Positions 23,514-36,355 are shown, numbered from the stretch's first letter. The stretch: 64,000 nt of DNA from Pelodera strongyloides (GCA_036852015.1 JAANDG010000096.1:1-64000), one strand, 5' to 3'. The notes: generated by a model not told the origin, from the letters alone. Numbers and translations: made by a program.

Positions 23514-26500
23514 ATTCATGCTAGTGACCACACTTTCGCACCATTTTACTTGATGTATTCTATGTGCAACGATGGATTCTAAAAAAACTAGATCATGCCC
23601 AAAGTGAACAGAAAGTAAGATGAACCTGATTCCGGGTTAACTTCAGCTCCGTACTGTATCAATGTGGAAACGAGGGACGAATCACCGCGTTGTGCAGCCA
23701 AAGCCAAGACAGAAAGGCCAGATTGAAGATCCACCGCATTGGCAGACGCACCACTCAAAAGCAGCAGTCGTGTGACCTGAAAGCAATATTTGAGACTTTG
23801 AGAGAACACATTTCAAAATTCTATGAAAAGGACCCTTACTCAACCTGACTTCTAAATTAGTTTTTACAAAGTCGGCGATGATATTCGTGTTAGAACCAGT
23901 GGTCTCACATATATAATTTGAAACGAATACCTATTGCGCTGGTTTGAAATGACTATTGGCCAACATTTTTTTTGACAGCATTGTTTTCTCTAGGTATAAT
24001 TTTCTTTATTATCTTTCGAGAGACCAAATTATTATTTTATTGTACCTTTGTATTAGGAAACAGTATATTCCTTGGAGACAGTAGGACATCGTCCAGGTTT
24101 ACGGTCGCTCGTTGCAGCCACCTGATTTGGCAGTCTTTTGTCAGTGGTAGGTCAGCAGGCAGTAGTCGACCGGGAAAATATTTGTGTGGATTCGCCTTCA
24201 ACAGATAATGTGCCAGCTCGAAGACACCATCGTCGGATACGCCGCGCAGCGTGAGGTAGACACTTAGGAGCAGGTGCCCTTCCCTGAAATGAAGTTCTTT
24301 TGCTGTGGAACAGCACATCGAGGCTGGCAAAGTAAATACACCGAAAATACATATTTTGATGCATGTATACAAGCTTCGCCACGGAATCCAGGATAATTAG
24401 ATCGGACATAGACTTGTTCCGGGGATTAAGTGACTGTATGCATGGACGATGGTCAGAAGAAAAAAAAAGAGAAGAATCACCCGAATTGGGGAGACGTAGA
24501 GAAAATTCTCCCAAATGTGAAGGCTTCTACTGTTCGTGCATGCAGTCACAGCAGGCAACCCAACCGGAAATCGTACTTACCTGATATTGATCGTGAACTT
24601 GCATTGCGGATGGTTCTTCAGAATCCACTCCCGGAAGGCAGAATGATGAAGAGATACGAGGCCGGACGAGGAGACGCAAACAAATGGAGACAGTAAAGAG
24701 CATCTGAATTCGTTGCTATCGAGCGAAGCAGAGAGACATATCTACGTACCAACCAAACATAGTATTGAGATTGAGTACCGAGTTGCGACAACAAATAATT
24801 CACTGACATCGACGGAAACGAAACAATAATTACCCATAAGGGGCGGGTATGAGTGTCAAATAAGTAATCATCTTGATCAGTACATATTAAGGTTGCAGAC
24901 CTGTTATGAACCTCCTGCTCCGATACGGGGTCTTCAGTGGTAGCGAGTGTGAGAATATGAGAGAGATCAGAGATGAAAAGTGGACGAAGTGATGCGAGAA
25001 GTACGCAAAGCAGAGGAGAACACCGTTCGAAAAGGGATTGCGAGCTGAAGTTGATTTTGATTCAAAAGTAGTATAATTTTTCGATGTCGGTCAACAAACG
25101 GAGTTCGACAAGGCATCGTAGCCAGCGGCCCATGCTCATGCTGTCATCTAGCGAGATGTCTAAATCTTTTTTCTCAATAAGCTCTTTCCTACCACCTACC
25201 TTAATAGTAGGTTAAAGAAGAGAAGATACAGCTCGCTGAGATCGGAGGGAAGCAGAGCCGACGAGAGTGTTCGCGGTCTGAGGAGGTCGGAATCGGCCAA
25301 AGACAAAAGGAGTGAGACGTAGAGAGAATTCCCACATGACTGAAAACTTATCAGTGACGATTTTATTATTATAAAATAAAGGAACAGTAAGTGGTTATAC
25401 ATAGTTATCTTTCAGTTTAAAGTCGTCCCTAGGCAGAAGTCAATTTTCCAAAAGCAACAAGCAGTGTCATACTGGCTTCTAGTTTCTAGCTTCGACCTAT
25501 ACGATCAAACAATCTTTACTTACGCTGTATTGAAAACTGGAATAAAATAGTACGCAGTGCGCCGGTTTTTTCGGAAGCATGCATTTCTGGGGTTTGAAAA
25601 GTTCATGCGCATTCGTGGCAATACATAAATAAGGAAAAATTAATCAAATAAGTGAAAAGTACCTGTGATATTACGCGGTTCGCAAACTGTGCAATTGGAT
25701 CAATATTCGGGTTCTGACGTCCTGACAGCAAACCTTCTTGTAACTAAATCCAGTGAACTGACATCCAAGAAAACTACGCTCTCAGGCGCGCAGCGCGGAC
25801 ATGCGAATCCGCGTCCGCGGAAAAGATATGGCTTTGTGACGTGGGAAAGGCGGAGACGCAGAAAAGAGGGCTGGGCATGTTCCTCTCTGTCTCGAGTTTT
25901 TCAATGCAAATTTCAATCTTTCCCGCGGACGTGGATTCGCATGTCCGCGCTGCGCGCCTGAGGACCAGAGAAGCTTACTAATGATAAGCGCTCAAGCGTT
26001 TGACGCAGCGTGTACTGACATGGTGTCGGCAGGGCAAGGCCAATAAACATACCGAATCTATCACTCCACAACAGGCTCATGCTCGGTACCCACTTGGCGC
26101 ACAGCTAAATCCGAGACTGCACTAATCATCAGAACTCAGAACTGGACTCACATTATGACACGCCCCCATTCGCAACTCCACATTACTCCTGATATCTCTG
26201 GCCACTCGATCGTTCATTTGGTCATCGTCAATTCTGCAAAATGATGAGCCGTAGAATCATCAAGATCTTGAAAGAAGAATCTCGATAAAGAATGCATAAA
26301 TAAGTGCGCAGGATAAGCAACAGCAAAGTCCGCCATATCGGTGCGGCGAACCAGCTTTAGGGTGCACAGTGGTGGGTGGTAGGACTCAAATGCGCCACCG
26401 GTGCGGTGAAAGTTCGCAACGCCGCTCCACTTTTTTTTTTTTTGAATCTGCAAGTTTCGTGTATAGTTCTTATTTTGGTCGCGCGACTTTATTGGTGCGC

Positions 26501-29500
26501 ACTTAGCACCACTGTGATCAACTATTGGTGGCACCTTACAGTCGTAAATTGGTCGACTGTACATTATCACCTACCGTATGATTCTTGCATCAGTATCGTC
26601 CATCGGTGGCAGAAGCGCTGTATCAGCGCAAATCACCCATTTTATCCATTCCGGTAATAGTGGAATCACCTTGCAGAAAAAGGTTGCTGCAATTGTAGGT
26701 CGGAAATACCCAATAAATTTGCGATATATGAATCCTCCATGTCAAAGTACTAATAAATTAGTGCTAAATAATGTTTCCTCCAAATAATAACGCAATTTCA
26801 AACTAAAATAAAACCGCAAAAAGAAATCCAGCCAACCGGATTCGAACCAGTGACCTAAGGATAGCTGCGACTCTACAGTCCTCCGCTCTACCAACTGAGC
26901 TATGGCTGGATATTTCCTGGTTTCTCAAAGTGACACACCTATTGAATGTCCAGCCTCCGTGCGGTGATATTCAGCTTCATCAATACCGTCAACCAGTATT
27001 AAAAGGCAACCCTGTAAAGTCCAAGGAAGATACTATAACATTACAGAACTTGAATATTAAATAATAACAGAAAAGGCCCAAAACAAAGCAAAAATAATAA
27101 TAATAGCGTCCAATTTAAAAGAAAATATTACCTGATCTGTAGATGTCAATCGATGTAATGGCTCAGCAATTGCTTTTCGAAATACCTCGTCGGGACCAAT
27201 TTGTAGACAATTTTCAACTCGGAGTAAGTTTTCAAGTGAGGAGTCCTGAATGACAGTCTTTTACAATATTTGGTTCTCCTAACCTCCTACATGTTCATTA
27301 TTTTATAGAGTATATTTTTCACATTATGAGCACCTGTAACGTCAACAAATTATGATTCTGAATTTATGTTTTTTTTTATCAAAACGGTGGAAAATACACA
27401 CAACTTGCTGACCGAAAGGGCCCACTTTATCCATTCCGGTGTGGGAACTTTCATTTACAATCCAGTAAGACAATTACAACCATATAAACTGCATGTTGCC
27501 TTACCTTTCTTAATATGTCCGCGTAACTCCTTAAAACTGGAGAAGAGGCCAACGTGGCGCCCAGATTACAAACAAATTCCGCTATTGAGCATGTTATCGC
27601 TGAAATGATCTTCAGTTAGAATAAAATCAAGACTGACGAGAACCTGCATGGAAGTGAAATTCAAGAATGATGAAGCGAAAATGGTGTGCCGCTCGTGCGC
27701 CTGAAGTGCGCAAGATCACGGCCCACGCAGCCGCTGCCAGTATCTGGCCTAAACTGGACCGAGGTCTGGGGTTGGCCGCTGGAATAGGTAGGCATCCTAT
27801 TTTATCAGACGCCACTACTTGTGTAATTTATAAGGATACTGAAGTTGATCCGGTTTTACCGCGTAACTCCTTAAAACGAGGCTTATATATTAATTGTTAG
27901 CAACGAATTAGTATATAATCTGCATCAATACTAACCATCCTGCACAGTGCAAAAGTGGTAGGCCACGACTCTTGACGCCACAGCACGGAGCCATTCCGAG
28001 TGCGAGGGTAGCGGTAGTACACATCCAGAATCCAGTGTGTCGGTAATCTAGCGATGAAAAAATTCAAGTCAAAATAAAATAGTTTACGCAAATTTTCACC
28101 GGCTCATTGTGGTAGCTGGTCATCGTTAGTGACCAGTCTATAGTTATTTCCTTTAAAGACATACACAAATCGTTCGCGAACTTTCTGAAGCACAAATACG
28201 ATAGTAAAAATGTGTTTCTCATTTGCAAATAATTATAAGCGATGTGTTAACAGTTGCAGAAGGTTTTCAAAAGTGGCGATCTTCATACCTGCGGCGAGTA
28301 GAAAGCGGTATGTTGCACAATATGCGTAGATAGAGACGTTTTACCGGCTCCGCTTACACCGCTAATCAATAGAACAGGGACCCGGTCAACTATTGAGCTT
28401 TCGTAGATTTCCCTGAAAATACGATCACTGAAACTCTGGGATACTGTAATTCCTTGAACTTTCGTGTCAATTAAATGGGCTCAGAAGTTAGCATTCTGTC
28501 ATCTAGATACTCATATATGTTTTGAAAGTACAATCCTAACTATTAACTGAGGTCACAATGTCAGGTACCTCTCCTAAGTAACTATGTGATATAAGTGTGT
28601 AATAAATGGTACTGGCCCTGCCTACGCTAGCGATAGCCATCATCGGCTAAAACGTTTTGGTTCACAAAAATCTAAAACCCACCGAAATACCCATTCCCTG
28701 CCCAAAAACGGTTGCTCGAGTTGTGCTTCACCAAAGGTTGTGTGCATATAAAATATTGGCTTGACGCTGCGACCACTCGTCTGCAAAATGAGGTAAAAGA
28801 TAACATGACAGATATTAAAACATGCGCATGCCTTTGTGGTTCGGCAAAGATTTGCTAATGCCCTCATCTTATATACTAAAAAGTAAAACCGTTAGCTAAA
28901 GTACCTCTTTCTTCTCATGTTGTGTGGTAGCGTATAGAGTCGAAAACGGTAAGGTCATTCGCCCACCATTCCGACTATAGCAACCTGAGCCTGAAAGAAA
29001 TACATATAATAAGTAAAACAAAAAATATCACCGTCCATACAGAAGTTCCCTCTCTATATATATATCTCTCTCTCTCTCTCTAACTACCTTCTCTCTCTAC
29101 GCTCCACCCATCTCTATCCGTGCTTCTGACTTATCACCGTTACTCTAAACGTCACACTGGCGGCTGACTCTCTCTCTCTCTCCCTCTCTCAAAAACCTCG
29201 TACCGGATATAACATCGTATTGTGGTAAGGTAGAAAACTGTATAATTATAAAAATGAGAATTCCGAACCGGCACTTCGTATACTGTGCGTGCGATAGTGC
29301 GTATGCGTGTTGAGCAATGAGATAGTGGAGAGATTAGGCGAAGCGGTAGCGTCTGCAAATTAAGAATAAGAAGAATATATTAGTAACATACATAGATGAG
29401 CTCAAGAGGGTATGGGACTTGATCAAAACATCGTAGACACGGCTTACACTTCGCATCAGTTCGGCGACAGCATGGCTAACATTGGAGCGTAACTACATAA

Positions 29501-31445
29501 GTGTCAGACAAAATGTTAGTAGGAAAAGTTCTGTAAACCATGAAAAAAATTAAACCAGCAGATAAACACAAGTTACATGCAGCTTGACAGATACCACCCT
29601 ATAAAAAATTAACTAGGCTACCGTAGCCGCTGCCGCAATCTAAAGACACCAATTCCCAGCTAACCCACCTCGCTCCCACAACGCATGGGAGATATGCCCA
29701 TCGGCTCCATACCTCGTCACCGGCAATTGCAGTAAAAGATGGTTCATATGGTCCGGAGAATGTCTGCGCTCTCTCAAACTCGCATTGTCTCTTCGTGTGA
29801 ATTCTGGCGACGCGCGTCGCTCGCGCAAACTCGCTTGTTCGCGGCGCTCGCGCAAGAGCAGCGAATGCACGTGACGTGAAATGGAGCTCTCCGCCTGGAC
29901 TGGATCGGGCGGTGGGGACTGAAATAAACTCGAATTAATTAAACAATATAGGATTTCTATTTGACAGCGAAGACTGTCTCATACTGCGTACTCATACGTG
30001 GTGATGCTACCTGAACGTGCACAAATACAACTATTCAAAAATAGCGCTTTTCTATGGAATATGTCAGTACTACAAAAAATATATATAAAGAGAATAATAA
30101 TATGACCACTTTACTTTACTGTATTGTAAATAATATGGATCATTGAAAGATTGAGCATGGAAAAATGTTCTAACAATAACACAGCTAACTTCATTAAAGT
30201 AAAAGAGGGGACGCTGAGAGAAACCATTGTATAGTAAAAACTAGTTAGATCTGCAAAAGCAGCATGAGAAAAGTTTTGAGTCAATTGAACACCACTCTGA
30301 CCCGCCGCAGGTGTAAGAACCACAGATGGTGCGCCGCAGCTGTATCTTTTATTTTTAAAATTGCCTTTCTAACTCAAATATTTTCCACATTCTGACAAAT
30401 CTTTTACTAATTGTAAGGAATTTTTTTTTTACATCAGCATATTTGCATATTCTTCAAAAACACTTTTGCCCTAGCTCTTCCCCAGCCTGGCAACATGACA
30501 TGGCCATACCAGACGTACTATACAGTATTAAAAATACTATTAACAATAATACCGTAGCCTAATGATCAGACGACATTTCCTGAATTTCAGTGCCCTCGTC
30601 TTGTCAACAAATTCGGCCCCTTAGCGGCGCATTCTTAAACTTAAACCCCCTTAGCTTAGGAGCGTAATCTACAACAAACGTTTCTATAGTTTCAACAAAC
30701 TCATTCGGTTGCTTCACCCCACCAATGTAATCTCATAAACTTTTATGGGGAATAGCGCTCTTGTGGAGCGAGAGCCACATAGTTGCAATAACAGGAAAAC
30801 ATGTAACATGTGTTTATGCTTTGCGGAGATCATATAAACAGGCAATTTTATGTTTTATTTTTTAGAAATCTATGTTGATTGGTTGGGGATGTTTCTTAGA
30901 AGTATGAACAGCAGAATTACATCCCTGAATAAACTAATATACTATATACATACTGTGAATACGGAGAGTGAGAAAGTCAAAGAAGGATAGATATGATAAT
31001 AAATCTAAATGGAGTAGAGCGACAGGGCGAGAAACTAATTATAGCACTTGCAGGTTAAACTATGCATGCTATAATATAAACTGGTAAAAACTCTGAAGTG
31101 AAATTCGAACCACAAACCTGTGGCTGTCTCCGTTGCCCATTTTGATTTGGTCTTACTGTAGGCAATTGTTGTGGTATTCTGGTCTCGCTACACGCCGAGC
31201 TACTCCGCGATAACGGTCCGTTTCTGCAAAGAAAAAAGTTGAGCCTGGGTGTAAACTCCAGGCGCACCTTGTAAACTCCAGCGCGCGACAGTAGCGCCAC
31301 AAGTGCGCCATATATGCGCCAACCGTTCGCAGACCCGTTGCACCCCCCCCCCCATTAACAAATCCATACATGTTGTTACTGTCATTATTATTGTTGAAGG
31401 ATTCTCTCGTGGTAGCCGTTCGCTCGAAATTCCACCCGGTTCCAT
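19852..31445 (-). CDS. TANC: TANC-family scaffold protein (P-loop NTPase, ankyrin repeats, TPR)
   Basis: TANC proteins (rols in flies) are cytoplasmic scaffolds at synapses and fusion sites. Proposed 29 exons, phases all consistent, about 1179 residues: 31445-31360, 31223-31118, 29918-29669, 28990-28905, 28780-28683, 28412-28289, 28047-27936, 27599-27505, 27245-27132, 27011-26939, 26686-26575, 26233-26152, 25713-25663, 25339-25200, 25044-24901, 24703-24581, 24283-24046, 23776-23626, 23402-23295, 23087-22971, 22890-22764, 22634-22465, 21626-21462, 21348-21230, 21088-20931, 20841-20721, 20461-20368, 20229-20163, 19960-19852. The N-terminus is Ser/Arg-rich. Then comes PFLGREWVFR, Walker A GVSGAGKTS, VVAYHFC and Walker B-like ILVDGIDEAE, as in TANC. 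Exons 23776 to 21230 give ankyrin units such as DNGWTALMHAV. Exons 21088 to 19852 give TPR-like helices. The first exon and start codon are the least certain. Vertebrate TANC is longer, mainly through disordered tails. Confidence 0.9.
21790..22287 (+). pseudogene. Dead LINE fragment (reverse-transcriptase C-terminal region)
   Basis: An open frame encodes a segment with YVRSILESGSVVFSPY and QRTFTKRIF. This is the pattern just behind the catalytic domain of CR1/Jockey-like non-LTR reverse transcriptases. The matching upstream part (about 21790-21850, ARKRMFALFRTLKTRKANL) is in another frame, so there is a frameshift at about 21850. Nothing further 5' is preserved. It lies antisense inside a TANC intron. 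Confidence 0.8.
23483..23512 (+). repeat. Run of 30 G residues
   Basis: Uninterrupted (G)30 in a TANC intron; the TANC transcript carries poly-C. It can form a G-quadruplex on the plus strand. The exact length in an assembly is unreliable for such runs. Confidence 0.95.
25781..25962. repeat. GC-rich inverted repeat
   Basis: Two 40-bp arms beginning CTCAGGCGCGCAGCGCGGAC pair with a single mismatch across a loop of about 100 bp. It lies in the TANC intron between exons 26233-26152 and 25713-25663. Family unknown. Confidence 0.85.
26827..26909 (-). tRNA. tRNA-Tyr(GTA): tRNA-Tyr (GTA anticodon) with intron
   Basis: 83 nt. The acceptor stem CCAGCCA pairs with TGGCTGG and is followed by discriminator A. 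The D arm is GCTC/GAGC. The anticodon stem GAGGA/TCCTT (one G-T pair) holds the loop CTGTAG-A with GTA, interrupted after position 37 by about 10 nt (AGTCGCAGCT), the usual place of tRNA introns. The T arm is ACTGG TTCGAAT CCGGT. Mature length is 73. An intron is normal for eukaryotic tRNA-Tyr. The gene lies inside a TANC intron, same strand, 29 nt after the splice donor of exon 27011-26939. The A and B boxes inside the gene would drive RNA polymerase III. There is no strong T run directly behind the 3' end. Confidence 0.93.
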
Positions 31446-32062
31446 CTTCGCAACAGGCGCCAACTGAAAATATTCAAATAAAAAAAGAATAATTAAGGCT
31501 CTCTAAACTTCAATAGGCTGAAACTGAGTTGCGGTTTTTTTGGCTTTTAACACTGATTTTTCGAGCTTGACGTTTAATTAGTGCCGATAAATTAGCATCG
31601 AATACTCAAATTGAAAAATGCTCTAACCATGACATACATGACAATGACACTGATGATTTTTCTAAATATTTCATGTTACACGAATTTCGTAATATCGTAT
31701 AAAAATAAGCAAACTAAACTACAAACTACAAACGCTCTTTTCACATGCACTTTTGTTGATGTTTTTCAGTGGCATTTGGTTGTTTTTGTTATTGGCGCAG
31801 TGTGGATAAAAAAAGCAGAAAAACAATACGCCCATTTTTGCGGCATTGATCGTGGCCGCAGTTTGATGTTATTTTTGGTAGCTTATCCATTTTTTCTCAC
31901 TTTTAGTCTTACTTATTCAAACCGTATAATAAAATTCTCGGTTTCTCTTTGTCGTATCCCCGTCTCCCTCTCTCTCTTTCCTTCTCTCTCTCACTCTCTC
32001 TTTTTCTCGCTCGCTTTTTTACTTTACTTTTTACTTTTTACTCTTTACTTTTAGAAGTAAAG
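31446..32062. promoter_or_regulatory. Divergent intergenic region between TANC and FABP
   Basis: About 620 bp separate the two proposed start codons. A pyrimidine tract (about 31960-32050, CTCTCTCT and TTTACTTTTTACTTTT) ends in an acceptor-like CTTTTAG directly before the FABP start. This could be a trans-splice or leader-intron acceptor. A similar CT tract recurs at about 33996-34060. No TATA box is evident. Confidence 0.35.
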
Positions 32063-33340
32063 ATGGCACAGAGATTCGCTGGAAGATGGGAGTTGGTCGG
32101 ACAGGAAAACTATGAAGAATTCTTGAGGGTTTGTGTTTTATAAGGAAGCTACGGTGGTAGGACTCCTATGAATGTGTTTATAATTGTACCAAGAATGAAT
32201 TTCGAGTGATGTTACATTGTTATGAGTCATAGCTTCAACGTCAAGCTTACACGTCGACGTTAGCCGTACTGTCGCGAGAGTTTCGCCATGCGGCATTTTT
32301 GCGCCAGGTGCTCGCCGCACATCAAGGTTTCCTCTTTAATGACAAGAATGCAAGAAAGATGAAATGCAAATAAATGTATATTCGCAACTTAAAGGATTTA
32401 AAAGGATTAGAGTTATGACTGTCGTTAAAATAATTGTCACCACTAGGATAAACATCCTAACACAATTTCATGGAATTTTAAATTTTAGGAGATCGGCATT
32501 CGCCAGTCAAAGGCCAAGAAATTGGGACACATTAACGAGCACTGCATCGTTGACGTTGATGTAAGACTTAAAAATTTAAATTAATTATAATATCAACAAC
32601 GAGCCTTGCATAGTCAGTACTTCACATAATGTTACATGACCGGACTTGAACCTTGACCCACTTCCCACTCGTGGAGCACACTACCACTGTGCTACCTACA
32701 CACCAGTTAATAATTCGCGAACTCCAGGGTGATCGTATCAGATGGCGTGAGGAGGCTCCACTCAACCACAGCTCGAATGAGTTCAGACTCGGTGAAGACT
32801 TTGAGGAGGAGACCCTCGAGGGCAGAAAGTGTAGATCTAGAATGATCCTGGAGGGCGACAAGCTCGTGGAGCACCAGGAACCCCTGCAGGTTTGTGATTT
32901 GATGCTTTAAAGTGGTGTGGTGCGTGGTTTGGCCATTCAGTGCCATTTGTACGCAAGACAATGAGTGGAGCTGCACTGCGACACACTCACAAAGCTATGT
33001 CGTAAGCGCTTTAAAATCGTCTAGGAGTCAATATACTAGTTTGCAGGTATGATCATGTCTAGAGCACAAAAAATATGTGTTTTTCATGTGCCTCTTCCGC
33101 CTCTTGGTCGAAAACTATTCGAAAGTGTTCCTCGTCAGCAAATAAGTATAATGTAGCCAAAGGATCATAATTATACGTGACCATCGTAAATTCCATTGAT
33201 TACAGGAAGGATCGCAGGGTGCGCTTATCACGTATCACCGTGACGGTAACACGCTTCATGCCGATCTCACGACCGAGGGAGGCATCACGGCGCACCGTAT
33301 TTATAAGAGAAAAGCCGAAGTGGGATTCTGTCATAAGTAG
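32063..33340 (+). CDS. Fatty-acid-binding protein (intracellular lipid-binding family)
   Basis: Small cytosolic beta-barrel that carries fatty acids or other hydrophobic ligands. Exons 32063-32128, 32489-32560, 32728-32889 and 33206-33340, all phase 0, give 144 residues; the family usually has 127-137. The start FAGRWELVGQENYEEFLR matches the family motif G-x-W-K-L-x-x-S-E-N-F. FRLGEDFEEETLEGRK matches F-x-L-G-x-x-F-x-E-x-T-x-D-x-R-K. The C-terminal AHRIYKRK corresponds to C-x-R-x-Y-x-x, although the usual arginine of the ligand pocket cannot be assigned by eye. The four-exon layout is also typical. The last 10 residues extend past the barrel. Introns hold a tRNA-like repeat (intron 2) and a 100-bp miniature element (intron 3). 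The start was chosen because it directly follows an acceptor-like TTTTAG and opens the conserved first strand. Confidence 0.88.
32614..32705 (-). repeat. tRNA-derived (SINE-like) sequence
   Basis: On the minus strand TAGCACAGTGGTAGTGTGC (A box) is followed by GGTTCAAGTCC (B box) at tRNA spacing. The ends do not pair into an acceptor stem. It lies in FABP intron 2. Confidence 0.4.
32911..33010. mobile_element. 100-bp TTAA-flanked miniature element
   Basis: TTAA at 32907-32910 and 33011-33014. The ends are AGTGGTGTGG and AGCGCTTACG (inverted), similar to the AGCGG family at 33370 and 35433. It is inside FABP intron 3. Confidence 0.6.
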
Positions 33341-33369
33341 GGCATAGAACTTACTTGACGTGTCTTTAA

Positions 33370-33466
33370 AGCGGCATGACACGTTATTTGTGAATGCATA
33401 ATATTCAAATTGTTGTGTATCCTGTGCCGGTAATGTGCGTATTTCAAGACGGCGTGGCATTCCGCT
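33370..33466. mobile_element. 97-bp TTAA-flanked miniature element
   Basis: TTAA at 33366-33369 and 33467-33470. The end AGCGGCATGACACG is matched by CGGCGTGGCATTCCGCT inverted. It lies just past the FABP stop codon and may supply part of the 3' end of the transcript. Confidence 0.8.
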
Positions 33467-33470
33467 TTAA

Positions 33471-35672
33471 CAACGAAACTGTTGATCGTTTTTTACGTTT
33501 CTTTCACTTTTGTACATATTTCCTGTGTTGTTATCATGTTTTCACCTTACATATTTGTATTAATAAATCTTTTGCTCGGGGTCCATGAAATTTTCTGTGA
33601 CCTGAGATTTTGTGCTTCACGAGATATTTCAGTGATTTAACCTTATTTACGAATATTTAGTCACATTCTTGGCTAACCTACGTCATATTATCATTAAAAA
33701 AAAGTCCACCGGAAAAACACCACTGCAGCCTCTTTTCCTATACGTTTTGTTATTCAAACAATTCAAAATGCCGCCAAAATTCAAGGGTGCTTTTGAAGCG
33801 GCGGAGTATCGAAGACACACACAAAACGCGCAAATACAAATATATAATTTTGGAACACAAAAGGCGCAAAGAAGCGGCGCGCGTTTGCGCACTTGTTGAG
33901 ATTTTTGGAGTAGTATTGGGCTATATTGGGGGTGCCCAACTACGCTTTTTGAGTGCGGGCAGCTGATTGACGCTTACGCATCCGCCATATCGCTCATGTT
34001 CTCTCTCTCTCTTTCTCTCGCTCACTCTCTCTCTCTCATTTCTCTCGCTCCGCATTTATCTCTCAATTGTCTCAGAGGTAAGAATGAAATTACACATTGG
34101 ATTGGAACGTTTTCATGATTTCATACCGTCGTGTCACACTTGTTCTTCAGCCAAAAACAGGTAAAAGAAAAAGAAACCGGTTGGAGAAAAGACACCCATT
34201 TCAGACATCACTTATACATACCTAATCCTTACCTCTTATTGTTAGTTTTATTCATATTTTCCATCCTATCGAGTCATCTCGTCTATATGCAAGCCATAAA
34301 TTTCTTAGGTCCAAGTCCCTAATCATTGGCCTTTGGCCCATGGAGTGGACCACACGGAGGTTGTCATTTTCAATCAGGATGCCACTAGCCCTTCTTATAT
34401 CACACGGGAAGTACTAGAGTTTGGGAACCGAGCGGTGTGTAAGTACACACTTTTTCAGAAGGAAATGTGTGTGTGAGAGAGAGAGAGAGAGAAAGAAAGA
34501 GAGTGATAGAGAGAGAGGGAGAGAGAGAGAGAAAGAAGCACAGAATTAGCGGTAATTTCCCAAACACTCGCCTGTCAAACGGATTTGGCTGATTTCAAGG
34601 GGCAAACACACTTGCGAAGAGATTGCAGACTTGAAAAGATAACATGAAAGAGGAAGAGAGAAGGAGGAAGAGAGAGATAGTCAGAGAGAGAGAGGAGGAA
34701 AAGAGAAGGAGAGAGAGAGCAGATTGCTAAACAGAGACAGTAAAGAGGGATTAAGCATGTGCAAAAACACGCCTAAGGAGAGCGATTTTATGTTCGTGCG
34801 CCGGTGAAAGTCGCAACACAATGTCAGTGTTTTTGATTAGCGTTAAAAGCCAAATGAAAACAGGTGTAGGTGAGGTAGAGAAAAGGAAAAAAAACTCATT
34901 ATTACGCAGACAAACCAAATAGCCTTATAGGAAAATGCTACAAATTTATAAATAACTCTCTGCCATCTTATAATTATTAGTCGTATGCCTGCGCATAATG
35001 GCAACACATCAAAAGATGCAAACTTACTGTTTTTTTATGAGCCTAAGCCTAAGGGACAACCCTACTATGGTATGGTCTGCTTGTCTGCTTTACCATAGTT
35101 CAAGTATTAAAGTTAATAACAAACCCAAAGAGAATCATAAAAAGTGACCCAGTTCCTTAGGTTAAAATATGCCCGCCCGCTATATACGGGAACTCCAATA
35201 CATTCTCGGAACATTACAAATGACCGGTGCTTAGTATGCGTCTAGGAAGCCGGGTGGGAGAGTTAGAATATAATAAGAATAGTGGGTTTGGATGTGGTAA
35301 TTGTGGGAACTTAACTATTCCAGGATTTTTTTCTTTCTAAATTGTATTTAGCTTTTTAAATTCCTGCAACTAAATGATTCCATGATGCAAAGAAGAACAA
35401 TCACAAAAATAGTAATTATGCCAAATTCTTAAAGCGGTACAGCACGTGGTTTGTGAAACAGATGTGGGACTGCACTTCCATGCATATTCAACCTTCTACT
35501 GTTATATACAAACTTCTACTGAAGACAATTTGCACATGTTTCCTGGGACTGCAGTTGCCAAGTAGATTTATCAAAACCACGTGTTATCCCGCTTTGAGAA
35601 AATTTCGCATAAGCAACAAAATAGCTCTGACATAAATTATTAAAATAAATAATTTAAATAAAATATACGAAC
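33471..35672. other. Repeat-rich intergenic stretch
   Basis: No supportable gene. It contains CT-rich (33990-34065) and GA-rich (34460-34730) microsatellite tracts and a miniature element at 35433-35593. Open frames here are short or of low complexity. Confidence 0.5.
35433..35593. mobile_element. TTAAAGCGG-family miniature element
   Basis: It starts directly after TTAA (35429-35432) with AGCGGTACAGCACGTGG and ends in the inverse (CCACGTGTTATCCCGCT); the right TTAA has decayed to TTGA. Confidence 0.7.
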
Positions 35673-35778
35673 CTCTTCTACTCCTTGAAAGTCTCGGTGT
35701 GGCCGGCAGACGAAAAATATTCGCTTTAAATGGATTGATTTTCCTCAGGGAGCGTCGCAGGACTCCCTCGTGCTCCAT
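35673..35778 (-). CDS. Possible first exon of an unknown gene
   Basis: An ATG opens 35 codons of basic sequence with LRRSLRKINPFK and PATPRLSRSRR, ending at a donor (G/GTTCGT). The composition is protein-like and free of repeats, but I find no following exon towards 33.5 kb. It could be a lone open frame. Confidence 0.25.
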
Positions 35779-36264
35779 ATAATGTAGTAACAGCGCGGCT
35801 ACATCCGCGACTTAGAAATACTGAAAAACACTGTAATGAATTATGAAAAAAAATTCAAACTTGAAGGAAGATTAAGTAGATAGTTGTAGTTAATAGTTAA
35901 TCGTTAATGAAATAAATAAAACACACAAAAAACATTCACGCCGCAACTATTCGACCAAACATGAAAACAAGCTAATAATCTAGAGTAGAATACGATGAAG
36001 AACATAGCTACTAAGATGCATAGAGAATAAATGCGTAAAGAAGGAAGTGAAAATTGCCAAACACTTGTACTTTGAAGATTCCTAGCTTCTTGTGGTTTTC
36101 TAAGACGCCACTCTCTATCTTTTCTCTTTGTTTTTGTTTCTGTTAGGGCCCATCTTGAGTCCCAAAGTCCCAAGGGTCTAGCACCAACATACAGGCAAAA
36201 AGGGTCCTGGAGCCTTGGAGAACCCACATCAGAAACCACTATATTTTGCTTTACTTTACATTTT

Positions 36265-36355
36265 TAAATTTATATGACACATGGTTTGGCCTGCACATAA
36301 TGTATCACAATCGCAATTATCCAGCACAAACCACGTGCCACCACGCGACACCTCT
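36265..36355. mobile_element. Decayed TTAA miniature element
   Basis: GACACATGGTTTGGCC at the left pairs imperfectly with CACGTGCCACCACGCGACACCTC at the right, followed by TTTAA. It is related to the elements at 32911 and 35433. Confidence 0.45.

Noticed and set aside
27667..27830. Minus-strand frame rich in Ala/Arg as a TANC exon
   Set aside because: The exon 27599-27505 continues the previous one in phase and matches TANC; the frame at 27.7 kb has no TANC resemblance.
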